DNA of 64,000 nt from Sanghuangporus weigelae (lineage: Eukaryota; Basidiomycota; Agaricomycetes; Hymenochaetales; Hymenochaetaceae): positions 992,001 through 1,056,000 of the forward strand of contig CP137327.1 of the NCBI GenBank assembly GCA_033182465.1, given 5' to 3'. Below the pieces are notes generated by a model. The model worked only from the letters and a program-made list of their open reading frames with translations. It was not told the DNA's origin and made no database searches. Shown here piece by piece: positions 34,505 through 45,438 of this stretch; position 1 is the stretch's first letter; each line of letters starts with the position of its first letter. Made by a program: the position numbers and the translations under genes.

Positions 34505-37067
34505 ATGAACAGACCCACGCCTATCTGGCCTATTGTTGATGACGTCCGCGTCGCCTCGGTCCCCGTTGAGACGGAGGTTAAGCAGGGCGAGACTCCGACG
34601 CGTCGCAACGCCGCCTTCAAGGACAAGCTGATCACTCAGCCGCTCGACGGCATCGAGACCGTGTCCGACATCCTCGCCTACTGCGCTCGCACCCATGGCA
34701 CGAGGCAAGCGGTCGGCTGGCGAGATATCGTCGACGTACACGAAGAGGAAAAAGAGGTGACGAAGACCGTCGGTGGAAAAGAAGTGAAGGAGAAGAAGAA
34801 GTGGAAGTATTTCGAGCTCTCGCCCTACAAGTACCTCAACTTTGTCGAGATGAAGGAAGCTGCATCGGAGGCGGCTGCTGGGTTAGTTGAGATTGGCATG
34901 AAGAAAGGAGACGTGTTCAACGTCTACGCCGCGACGAGGTTCGTATTATTTAGTTTAGTTCATCATAACCCGCAGCTTGGACGGGTGCGCGTCGCGCGTC
35001 CAAGCTGACGTCAGGTGCATGTCTCGTGCTTGCAAGATACGTTGGGGCAACCTTCATTAATGAAAAAGCATATGACTTCTGCCAAGTCACGTCCTTCGTT
35101 CTTCATTTTCATTCTCTTTATCTTCTTCACGCGACTTTGTGCTGATCTTTGCGTAATGCACTGCTCTGCAGCCTCAACTGGCAACTCATCTCTCATGCCT
35201 GCATGTACATCGGCGCACCCGTCGCCACAGCTTACGATACGCTGGGTGAATCCGGGTTGGAGCACTCGTTAAACGAACCCGAGTGCGTGGGCATATTTAC
35301 TAACGCGGAGCTTCTCCCGACCGTCGCGCGGGTACTCGAAAACGTTCCTTCCATACGGGTCATCATTTATGACGGCCAGCCCTCATCAAAAGTACAAGAG
35401 GATCTCAAGTCGAAGCGACAGGGGCTGACGTTACTTAGCATTGACGAGCTTCGTCAACTTGGCAAGGGCAAATCATTCGAAGTGGCAAGTACGCCCAAGG
35501 ATGTCGCGTGTATCATGTACACGAGCGGAACGACGGGTCCTCCGAAGGGTGTCGTCATCACGCATCACAATCTCATTTCATCAGTTGGTGCAGTTTTCTA
35601 TCTGCTTGGGCATCATCTCCGCCCAGAGGATACAATTCTCGCATACCTCCCGCTTGCGCATATTCTCGAATATATTGTTGAACTCGCATTGTATTTCGTC
35701 GGAATGACACTTGGCTATGGCCGTGTCAAGACTCTCACAGATGCATCGGTGCGCAACTGCCTTGGCGACCTTCGTGAATTCAAGCCGTCGATTATGGTTG
35801 GTGTACCTGCGGTTTGGGAGACCATTCGGAAGGGGATACTTAGTAAGGTCAATTCGGCCGGCGCGATTAAGAAGGGCTTGTTCTCCGGTGCAATTGCGGT
35901 GAAGAGGGCAAATGTACCTGGCCTGAAGCAGGTCATGGATTCGGTTGTATTCAGCGCTATTAGGGAACAGACCGGTGGACGACTACGACTTGCGTTGAGT
36001 GGAGGTGCTGCGCTGAGTCGCGAGACCCAGGAGTTCCTCTCGTTAGCTCTCGTCACGATGTTACAAGGTGCGTAAACGTATAATCCTAATTTACCTAATC
36101 TTGATATTAATGTTAATGTTAGGTTACGGGATGACCGAATCATGCGGCATGTGTGCGATCTTACCACCGGAGTTCATGCAATACGGACCCGTCGGCGCCC
36201 CCGTCCCGTCCATCGAGATCAAGCTTCTTGACGTGCCGGAGGCCGGCTACCTGTCAACGAACAAGCAGCCGCAGGGCGAGGTCCTCATCCGCGGACCTTC
36301 GGTGATCAAAGGGTATTACAAACGGGATGACTTGAACAATGACGAAACGATCTTCACGAAGGATGGATGGCTCCGGACAGGTGACGTCGGCACGTGGAAC
36401 CATGACGGGACACTCAGCTTGATCGATAGGATAAAGAACTTGGTCAAGCTTCATAACGGAGAGGTATATTTTGTTTATTGAATATGGTGGAGTGCAGACT
36501 GACGTGTTGTGCAGTACATCGCTTTGGAACGCCTTGAATCAATCTACAAGTCTTGCAACTTTGTGTCCAACATTTGCGTACACGCTACGCAAGAAGCGAC
36601 ACATCCTATTGCTATTATCATCCCACACGAAGCGCACCTGCGTCAAGAGCTCTCCCGCTCATCTTCCGTCTCCTCTTCCGCATCCTCCACCACCTCAGGT
36701 TCTTCTGGCAGTTCATCAAGGAACACCAGCAGCAAGATATCAGACAAAGCAGATAAACCACTGCACGATTTATGCGAAGACGAAGATGTGAAGAGGATCG
36801 TGCTGAAAGCTTGCAATGATGCCGGTAAGAAGAACGGGTTCAAGCCGATGGAATTATTGCAAGCCGTCGTTCTGACTCCGGACGAGTGGACGCCGGAGAG
36901 CGGGCTGGTGACTGCTGCACAGAAGGTACAGCGGAGAAAGGTGGCAGAGGTGTTTGCCAAGGAGATCAAGGTAAGTTAATTTTCTTCAACGTTTCGCTTT
37001 CCCCCCTTTGAACTTATATCTCTGACTCTGCCACGTACTGTAGGACGCGTATAAGAACTCTTCTTAG
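34505..37067 (+). CDS. Long-chain fatty acyl-CoA synthetase (Faa1/Faa4 type)
   Basis: Activates long-chain fatty acids to acyl-CoA using ATP, for lipid synthesis, uptake and beta-oxidation. Five exons (34505-34938, 35172-36067, 36123-36463, 36515-36970, 37044-37067) give 716 residues. Motifs in order: GMKKGDVFNVYAATSLNWQL (about 133-152), the AMP-binding loop YTSGTTGPPKGV (261-272), ILAYLPLAHILEY, a second motif GYGMTESCG (444-452), and DGWLRTGDVG (524-533) followed by the fatty-acid signature region DRIKNLVKLHNGEYI. The C-terminus ends DAYKNSS. Length is close to the yeast Faa proteins (about 700). One oddity is a run of about 30 Ser/Thr/Gly residues (SSSVSSSASSTTSGSSGSSS, 36660-36720) in the C-terminal subdomain, probably a surface loop. 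An intron separates MLQ from GYGM. Confidence 0.94.
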
Positions 37068-37552
37068 AGCCGACTTGGGAAGCAGAAGAGGAGCCAGCCA
37101 TTGAATTGGAACCTCTTCTTGATTAATGTCAGTACACTTGGCTGTGCTGGCTTGGTTGACTTCTGGCCCCGTTCTCGAATCCCTCTTTCCGCGCTTTCTC
37201 TCCCTCACTTCTTGTTTCCTGTCTTCACCTTGATTTCTGTTATGTATGTTAGTCTCCCATCCATTGCCTCCTGCCTTTTTCTGCTTTTGGCTTTCCCTCA
37301 TGAACTTTATCATTGGTCTACCATCCTACACTCGATCCGATCCGCCATCCAAGATATTAGTTACTTACCGTAGCTTGCAAGTCACTCGTCCTTTCTTTGT
37401 CCTTCCATTGGACTTTTTCTTATGTTAATGAACATGATACATGATGCATGATGCTATCTAAACCGAGAAGATGAAGGATTTGGTTTGGTTTGGTTCAATT
37501 TTGTTAGTGAGAGATATCTAAGTCTCTGAATGCTTGTCACTACGACCCATGG
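37068..37552. other. Intergenic between acyl-CoA synthetase and a TPR relic
   Basis: About 480 bases, C/T-rich to 37350 (probable 3' untranslated region) and then A/T-rich with short repeats (TGATACATGATGCATGATG near 37433-37451, TTTGGTTTGGTTTGG near 37480). No gene is seen. Confidence 0.5.
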
Positions 37553-38760
37553 TCACCAGCAAGGTTCAAGAGGAGACCTAAGGTCCCGCATCTGAGACCA
37601 AAGCAAGGCCCTCCCTTGTTCGAGAAACTCGATTGCACGAGGGAAATTAAGCATATCGATAGTGTATGAAGCCGCATCTAACGCAAGTGACTGATAACCA
37701 TCATTCTGAGACAAAAACTTGTGTTGTGCGGACAAAGTAGGTCTAATAGTGAGGGCGGGCACGCTGAACGACGGACATGGCAGTTTTATACGCTCTGATG
37801 ATCACAAGACCAAGCAATCTCCGTCCACTTGTGAACATCTCGAAGACGACAGGCGAAACTCGAGAACGCGTGAACAGCGGCGCAATTCAAAGACTGAATA
37901 GGTTCCTCGAGATCATCGGTGCGGATAACGGGCGAAAAGGCAATTGGCAAGATTTTCAAATGACGTAGAACGCAGCGGATGACCCTCCGGTCGGAGTTCC
38001 ATCCAGAGCGGCGCGGTGAAGAGCGATGGACTCCTCAAGGTCTTTTAATCCTCTCTCCGTGGTCAAATCGTGTCCAGAGGGAGTTCGCAATGCTGTTCAG
38101 CGACATGGAACGATCCGGATGATCTTCTGACAGCAAATCCAGAGCTGCGCGATTCAGGGCGATAGCTTTTCCAAGGTCTTCCATCTTCCCTTCGTGATCA
38201 AAGCGAATCAAGAGAGTCCGTTAGCTATATATATATTGTTCGATGATCTAGAGCGAAGCGGGTGACACTCTTGTCGCAGCTCTAGGGCGGTACGGTCCAG
38301 AGTAATAGCTTCTTCAAGATCTTCCGTAGTCCCTCCATGTCCAAACCTCGTCCAGAGCGAGTTTGCAAGATTACTCAATGATGTAGAGCAATAAAAGTGA
38401 TCCTCTGGTAACGGATCCAGAGAGACGCGGTGCATAAGTATAGCTTCCTCAAGGTCCGTCCATCTTCCCTCAGTGTTCAAAGCGCACCACGACAGAGGTT
38501 TCAATGTTATTTAAGAACACAGAACGATCCGAGTGACTCTCCGGGAGCAGCTCCAAAGCAGCGCGGTGCATAGTGATGGCTTTTTCGAGGTCTTCAATCC
38601 ATCCCTCCCTTGTGCTGGAAGCGCCTAGCGAGGCAAGACGCAATATTATTCAATGGCTTGGGGCGACCTGGGTGACCCTCCGGTTGCAGCTCTAGAGCGG
38701 TACGTTGCAGAGTGATAGCGTTATCTTCTAACAGGCGCATTCATGTTCACTAAATTATTC
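37553..38760 (-). pseudogene. TPR-only relic of the TPR-CHAT family (copy D)
   Basis: Minus-strand sequence with three to five eroded 45-residue repeats (clearest at 38250-38470: DLEEAILMHRVSLDPLPEDH and LANSLWTRFGHGG, EDLEEAITLDRTALELR), a decayed linker, then the well-kept segment NDGYQSLALDAASYTIDM and AIEFLEQGRALLWSQM (37575-37720). It stops just after this linker, so the whole CHAT domain is missing. Several stops and shifts separate the repeats. It lies directly downstream of copy E in the same orientation, as a third, oldest unit of the minus-strand array. Confidence 0.8.
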
Positions 38761-38891
38761 GTTCAGTCGGAAACTGATCGACATTGCCGTCTAAGGTAAT
38801 ACTCCCTTTCTTCTGTATTCAAAAGTTCGATTCCGTGCCCTGGCCAAAAAATTCGAAAACGCTGTAAACCAAATCGCTATCAGCAACAGTC

Positions 38892-41454
38892 TCATCCTAT
38901 CTTTGCTTTGTATTCCACGGAATGATACAAAGGCACAGTTCCAGCAAGGTAAGGTCCGTCCTCGTCGAGCAGCTGCCACATCGTACCAACCACACTTCGG
39001 AACCCACAGAACTGCATCGCCGCTGATAAATGAAGCGCCTCATCCAGTGCGTATTTCGGACCCTGCTCTGCGGTATGACATGCTGAAAGAAATGCGAATT
39101 CTGCGTCTGGAAGGTTCGCACGGGCGATGTCCAGCAACGTGAGCCTTCCTCCAGGAAGCTTGAGTGACGAGTTGAAGGGTTCCTTGCTGAGTAGCCCATG
39201 GCAAACAAAATGCACCCACTGCGCTTGTGGAAGTATCTCGAGAACGGCTTCTGGAGTTGCGCGATTACCGTGAAGTTGCCTAAAGCGACGGATCCTAAAT
39301 ATAGCATTTCCTTCCTTCATGGCCGAGGGAAGCTCCATGTCGGCAACAAACAGCATCCTTTCACCTCCGTTTTGGGCACCGGACCGAGCATTGATGAGCG
39401 AAGTGAGAGTCGGAGTGTACGACGAGATGTAGTCGTCCAAGAGATACTTCATTCTGCCATTGGTGCCTACATACGGGCCGGCGGCATGGAAAGGGAATGC
39501 TGAAAGCACTGATGTCGGGCACCACCATATGCGTGACCCTTCTGAGATTCCGAATTCCTTGAGTTTCTGGATAACTTTGGAAACGACCCTATCCCAGAGA
39601 TCCTTCATCACTTGCCGAAGAACATCATCGTACTTGCGGGATGTTACTCCGAATTTTTTACGGACTCTCAAGAACTTCTCACGCAGCTTAATAGCGTCGG
39701 TATAAAAATCTTCGTCCAGCGGGACACAGACGCAGGGATTATTCTGATCTGAAAGAACGATGAGCGCGTCGCATCTATACTCTGAGTGGTTCAATACGAT
39801 GACGGGCCCCTCTATAGCCGCCTGTTTTAGAACCTCGAAGGGTGCAGCTCGAAGGAAGTTCCCAAATCCAGGTAATCGTCGTATGTCGTTGATTATTACT
39901 TCCTGTTCTTCATGTAATTGTCGCATCTGCACCAGCATCTCGTCGACCAAAATTTGCGCTTGAGATGTTCTGAATGTGCGTATGCTGCTTCCGTCTGTAC
40001 CTGTGCCAGTCATAGGTGAATCTGATGACGTTATCAGAGCCTCCAAGCGACGATTGCAATCCTCGAATCTCTCGCAAAGCGTCTTATTGGCCCGCGAGAG
40101 TTGCGCCAACGGGGTTCTGAACCCGCGCAACTGAGACCAAAGCAAGGCTCTACCTTGCTCGAGAAACTCAATGGCCATAGGGAAATGCCCTTTGTCAATA
40201 GCATATGAAGCCGCATGCAATGCAAGGGATTGATAGCCAGAATCACTGGACAGATATTTGTGTTGTGCGGTCAGAGTAGGCTGGGTGGTAAGGACACGTT
40301 GGAGGAGCGTCATGGCAGTTCTATGCGCTTCTGGGAGACTCTTGTGATCATGACGTCGCGCGATTATCATCCACCTCTGCACCAATACAAGACGTATTGA
40401 AACCCTCGATAATGGATGAACAGCAGCACGACTCAGACAGTGTATGGATTCCTCGAGATCATCGCTACATCGACCTTTCTCAAAACGAGCGTAAAGAGAA
40501 AACGCAAGGTTGCCTGATGACGTAGAACAACTCGGGTGACCCTCCGGCCAAAGCTCGAGAGCAGTGCGGTGAAGAGATATGGATTCCTCGAGGTCCTCCA
40601 TGTTCCCTCTCTGCTCAAAGCGTGTCCCGACGGAGATCGCGAGATTATTCAATGTTCAAGAACGATTCGGGTGTCCCTCCGGCCGAAGCTCGAGAGCGGC
40701 GCGGTGAAGAGATATGGATTCCTCGAGGTCCTCCATGTTCCCTCCCTGCTCAAAGCGTGTCCCGACGGAGTTCGCGAGATCATTCAATGTCGAAGAGCGA
40801 TTCGGGTGTCCCTCCGGCCGAAGCTCGAGAGCGGCGCGGTGAAGAGATATGGATTCCTCGAGGTCCTCCATGTTCCCTCTCTGCTCAAAACGCGTCCGGA
40901 CGGAGCTCGCGAGATTATTCAATGTCGAAGAACGATTCGGGTGTCCCTCCGGCCGAAGCTCGAGAGCGGCGCGGTGAAGAGATATGGATTCCTCGAGGTC
41001 CTCCATGTTCCCTCTCTGCTCAAAACGCGTCCGGACGGAGCTCGCGAGATTATTCAATGTCGAAGAACGATCCGAGTGACCCTCCGGCAGAGGATCGAGA
41101 ACGGCACGGTTCATTTTTATTGCTCTCTCCAGATTGCTAAGTTCTCCCCGTCGCTCGTACCGCGCCTCGAGAAAGGAAGCGAGCCTATGCAGTGTTCGTG
41201 CAAGGTCAGTTTTGCCATGAGGACACAAGCCCAGCGCAGCTTGCTGGGAAGCGATAGCTGAGTTAAGATCTGTCAACATCCCGAACAGCTGGAAACAAGT
41301 CCATGAACTGTTGGCTTGGAGTAAGCGACGAATAAATTTCTGCCATATACGACCAGTAAGTATTCAAGTGCCAACGGAAGCAAGTATATAGATCAAGTAC
41401 CCGTCTCTGTGAATACCGTTTCACAGGTACTGAGTAGCCTATCGGGAAGGACAT
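38892..41454 (-). pseudogene. TPR-CHAT gene (copy E), one in-frame stop and altered C-terminus
   Basis: Two long stretches in the same frame, 40656-41279 and 38892-40652, are separated only by a TGA at 40656-40658 where sister repeats have TCG (EGHPNRSSTLNN). A short upstream exon (about 41390-41454, MSFPIGYSVPVKRYSQRR) joins through a 61-nt intron to KFIRR, as in copy F. It has about six TPR-like repeats, linker EQGRALLWSQLRGFR, then CHAT with intact His (HFVCHG, codon 39198-39200) and Cys (SACHTA, 39078-39080). The last 55 residues of the paralogue (from VYAFLM to LVHIGA) are replaced by an unrelated 17-residue end after GPYLAGT. Everything else is clean, so inactivation would be recent; a sequencing error at the TGA is possible. 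Confidence 0.8.
40527..41066 (-). repeat. Four near-identical 135-bp repeats coding TPR-like units in copy E
   Basis: The marker GGATTCCTCGAGGTCCTCCA recurs at 40581, 40716, 40851 and 40986, exactly 135 bases apart. The units differ at only a few positions, far less than the repeats of copy F, which suggests recent unequal exchange or gene conversion within the array. Confidence 0.92.
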
Positions 41455-44400
41455 GGAAAGCTATGAAGGACGGATGGTGGTGGTCTGAGGGAAAGAGGTG
41501 AAGATGGCTGTTCTGTTCTGGTGGCATTCTTATACTGTGCAGTGCAGTGGTCGAGGGTTGATGCCTCGCCTCGTTGTGCTGTACTAGTATTTATTTTTAG
41601 TTCAAGGCCATGTCGAGCCCGACTTACGTAATATATACATAAGTTCGTGCCCGAGAAGCCGTTTGAACCGCAAATAAAACTTGATATTATTCTTCGAGAA
41701 AAAATCTGCCAAGATCTTCTGAGTTTTAATGATCTCCAATCCAATGCGGTTTGACGATTGCAGTCCTCGTAAGTGTATCTTATCTCTTTCTTCAAGAACC
41801 ACATTCATGGGATGTTACATAAAAAAACACCAGACAAAGAGTAAAAGACTAAAAACCCACTCTCATCGAGCAGTTATCATTTTGTCAGCAAATCCCTCGT
41901 GTTCTTCTGTGCAGCTTCTCAGGAGGCCCTAAATAATGAGCATCAAAATTTGATGAGTCAGTCTTCTTCAAGATCCAAGTACACCAAGTACATAGCAAAT
42001 AGGAGTGATCTCGACTGCCACAAGCTAGAAGTCCAGATCATTCAATACACAAAGTCCAAATTACAATGCATAATCAGGCTCTGAGATTCGTTCGCAAGAC
42101 ATGGAGCAGGTAAGAGATGTAAGGCGTAGATCAAGAGCTGCTACTGAGCACTATTGGAGCACAGAATGCAGTATTGCGGCTCAAGGATTCATTACGGAAG
42201 TATATACTCCCTAGGGTTTTAGGTAGTCCTTCATCCACTCATTCATTAGTATGATAGGGATTTCATGTAATTGCCGTACGTCTGAATCCGGGTCTTAGTC
42301 TGAGCCAATCATTCACTCAAACAACCAGGGCAGGACTCAAGACTTAGGACTCAGGATATTTTTTGCTTCCGCCTCCGCCACTCGTAGTGTTCACAGGAAA
42401 CAAAGAAGAAGATAAAGTAAATGAGGATTGCTCTTGGAGTTGAATACAGGAGAACAAGGTGGACAAATGCTGTGAAACACACAGGTTGGATTTGAGAATA
42501 TATATAGAGAGAAAGAGAAATAAGACGGCGAGAGAATACCTGAGACTCCTGCTAATGCATCCAGAGTTTTAGCGAACGTCACATGCGAGATATATTTCCC
42601 TCTGTAAACACGCACCAAGTACGCAATCAAGGATTGCGCTCGTAAAAGTCTTATGACGGGATTCTATACAACCCGCCGTCTGTCCGAATCCGAGTCCGGG
42701 CCATTCATTCGCTCAATCATGAGATGACCAGACTTGTGCCTTGAGACTCGAGACGCAGGAAGGACATACAGGCAGCGTATTTTTACTTTGGTTTCCGTTT
42801 CTGCCTCCACCTCCATGTACCTCAACTTCTTATTTCGAAGGTCATGCGATATGATTAGTGGTAAATAGTTATCACAAACAAAGCACCGAAGTATCGCAAA
42901 AGTCCGACTCGTATCACGCACACTGGAAAGAAGGAAAAGCTTGGAGTAAACGAAGGAATGAGGATGTCCTCGGTCGAACAGATGCCGAGAAACACTACAT
43001 ACATACGTAGATTTCCACGAATCTGGAAATTTGAGTACTGTAAAGTTATGTAACACATCTGTCCTGTGTGCGTGTAATCGATACACCTCTCCGTGTATGG
43101 ATGCAAGCACGTACAGGACACACGTTCGAGGAATAGTTTGCATCCACACGAGCGGATCCGACTTTGAATTCGAAACCGGGTCGGTAGTTAGCGCACAACT
43201 TCAATACACATACAAGATCGGTAACTGACCTGACATATGAAAAGTAATGGAAAGGGGAAGCATGTCAGCGAGCGGTTGATCGGGGAGCTGAAGAAGGGAA
43301 GAACTAGGGAAGAACTAGGAGCCTGAGCTCGTGGTGTTCTCGTGCGTCCTTTGCGTGAATACGAAACAGGATCAGAAAGGGAGGACATACGTACATAGAA
43401 GTAGGACCACTCGGGGACATTGCAAAGGAATTTTCTCTAAATTAGAAGGAGAGCTTTCATTGTTTCTGTTCATTATTTTGGGGATATTTCCAGGTTGTCA
43501 GCAGACAAGAAAGCATGATCGATCAATGAGATTCTCATTCCTTCTCCAGGAAGGTAGAGTCTCTTCCTTTAGCCCCAGCCTGATGTTCGGCACTTGATAC
43601 TCGGCGACTGGTGCTGCCCGACGAATGAATTCGAGGCCGAGGATTCGATCAGTTGGTGTCGCTCTGTTGGAGGATTGGACATGGAGTTCCATAATTGGCG
43701 GTCTAGATGAATCAGTACAACATGATTATGTAGGAGAAAATAAGCTCGACTTGCTTGCTGGCGGGAGTTTCGCGGCGTTGACTCCACTGCTCGCCGAAGA
43801 GGGTGTTGAAAGATAAATATTGCTGTGTCATCTCGAGCAGAAGAAGGGAATGAAAGTACTTTCTTTAATGAAGAACAAGCAACCCAGCATCCCAAAATTT
43901 TGATCGTCTTGGAAACAGTTATGCAGTTTAATTCTGGTCGATGTTTCCCCTGTGCAATCCAGAAAAGTGACGAAACTATTGGGTCCATGGAGACTGAAGA
44001 AGCCGGACGGAAGCGCAGGGAAGACTAAGAAGAGAATTCTAGTAGTCAAGTGTTGCATTCAGTGTCCTTCCCAAACTCGCAGTTGCATTCGGGACTAATT
44101 ATTGTTGTGCCTTGGAGAGAAGCTAGTGTTCTCTGGGAAGTAGTATAATTGCACAACAGCAGAAGTGGAGGACCGACCGAGGACATAGGAATTAGGGATT
44201 TATGGCGACTGGATACGGGAGAAGGGAGGCGACGCGAATCACCCCCCGAACGCCGAGCCAGTATCCCGTTCAGGAGGATAAGGCAGTAGAGTAAGTTCCG
44301 GGAAAGTGGCTCTGAAAAGGATCGGATATAAGGTGCGTGTAGATGCACTTTGACTTGCTGCAACTGACTGGGTTTCCCGTTCAGATCGAGCGTACAAATT

Positions 44401-44606
44401 CTTGATTGTGAGTTGCAGGATAAGCGAGGAACGTAGCATCTAAGAGCTGTAGGAGGTCTTTCGATCAACAAAAGACTATAGGACAAATATCAATAGCGTA
44501 AATATGGATCAAAAACTAAGTTACCGGGGGCTTGCCTTATACGAATATAGATTCAAATTCGCACGATATGTCGAGTATTAGTTGAGTTTTGTTTTGGACT
44601 TCTGCG
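41455..44606. repeat. Non-coding upstream block, duplication copy 1
   Basis: About 3.1 kb upstream of copy E (transcription runs leftward from it). It is homologous, with insertions and deletions, to 50162-53480 upstream of copy F. Shared stretches in the same order include GGCGTAGATCAAGAGCTGCT (42121/50731), TGGAAATTTGAGTACTGTAA (43023/51615), TCTCCGTGTATGGA (43087/51770), AAGAGAATTCTAGT (44029/52817), and TAATTATTGTTGTGCC (44096/52883). Open frames are not conserved between the copies, so I treat it as non-coding. An internal repeat (42230 onward against 42660 onward) is also present in copy 2. Confidence 0.75.
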
Positions 44607-45229
44607 TAGTGTTCCGACCGTATGCGTATAATGCGTATACGGCTTTCCGTATACGGGATACGGCCGTATCGTATAAGAGAAAAAGAAGAAAATATACGGC
44701 CGTATCCCGTATAGAGTTGGGAAAGAAATGCCGTATACGGCATATGCGCCATATACGGAACTCCACCTCGCATGCCCTTTCGAAGGGTATTTGTCCCTGC
44801 CTTCCATGCGGGGAGCATATTATTTTCTTTGGAAATCATAATTTGAGTGTTGCCAAGCACGGCAGGACTGGTGTCAGCAAAAATTTTGGCAATATGCAAC
44901 CAGGTAAGCGATTATTCACACACATCCGGTGAGCACATACACGCTGATCTTCTCAGACAGCTATGAAAATCATCCCTAAGCACCATTATCAGTGAACAGA
45001 ACCTTCATTGTATCGAGATAGACTTTGAACACTTTGAAAAAATATTTGTTAGTATGTCCTGATGTGGTAGAGTTACGGAACCTCCGTATACGCCGTATTC
45101 CCGTATACGGGTGTTCCGTATCCGTATGAGACCTTGACCACCAAATATACGGCCGTATTTCATACGGTCGTATCCGTATAAGACTCGAGTTATACGGCCG
45201 TATCCGTATACGATACGGTCGGAACCCTA
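44607..45229. mobile_element. Non-autonomous hAT-like MITE, copy 2 (623 bp)
   Basis: Flanked by a perfect 8-bp target duplication CTTCTGCG at 44599-44606 and 45230-45237. Terminal inverted repeats: left TAGTGTTCCGACCGTAT, right (reverse complement) TAGGGTTCCGACCGTAT, one mismatch in 17. Subterminal regions (44620-44760 and 45085-45215) are arrays of GTATACGG/CCGTATAC in both orientations, as in the copy at 12101-12667, while the centres of the two copies are not obviously alike. No coding capacity. It sits about 200 bases beyond the stop of TPR-CHAT copy F and marks the boundary between the two segmental duplication units. Confidence 0.88.
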
Positions 45230-45438
45230 CTTCTGCGCAGAAGTCACATATTGAGACCGGCACGCACAGATCACAGAAAGCAGAGAGATCGATTTGACTG
45301 GACTGAAAACGGATGTTTATGGACTTTCCTTCGATGTTTTTGGACCAGTTACTGTACATCTTCAACCTGATTGAATAAACTCGGTGTATGTAAAATAACC
45401 ATTTGGAATATCGTGCAGTTGGAACCAAGGCAGTACAA

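Noticed and set aside
40656-40658. In-frame TGA as a selenocysteine codon
   Set aside because: No selenoprotein machinery or element is seen, the position is Ser in sister repeats, and fungi of this kind generally lack selenoproteins.
40536-41261. Long plus-strand open frame of repeated ESGAVKRYGFLEVLHVPSLL units
   Set aside because: It is the antisense shadow of the 135-bp TPR repeats of copy E; the minus strand has the family consensus and the CHAT domain.
42664-43149. 161-codon minus-strand frame as a gene
   Set aside because: Only part of the frame survives in the duplicate at 51682-51912 and it is interrupted there by a simple-sequence insertion; no family motif.
44607-44763. A separate short MITE, because of its own TAGTG/GGAACTCCA ends
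   Set aside because: No target duplication flanks this piece; the 8-bp duplication CTTCTGCG is found only when the element extends to 45229.
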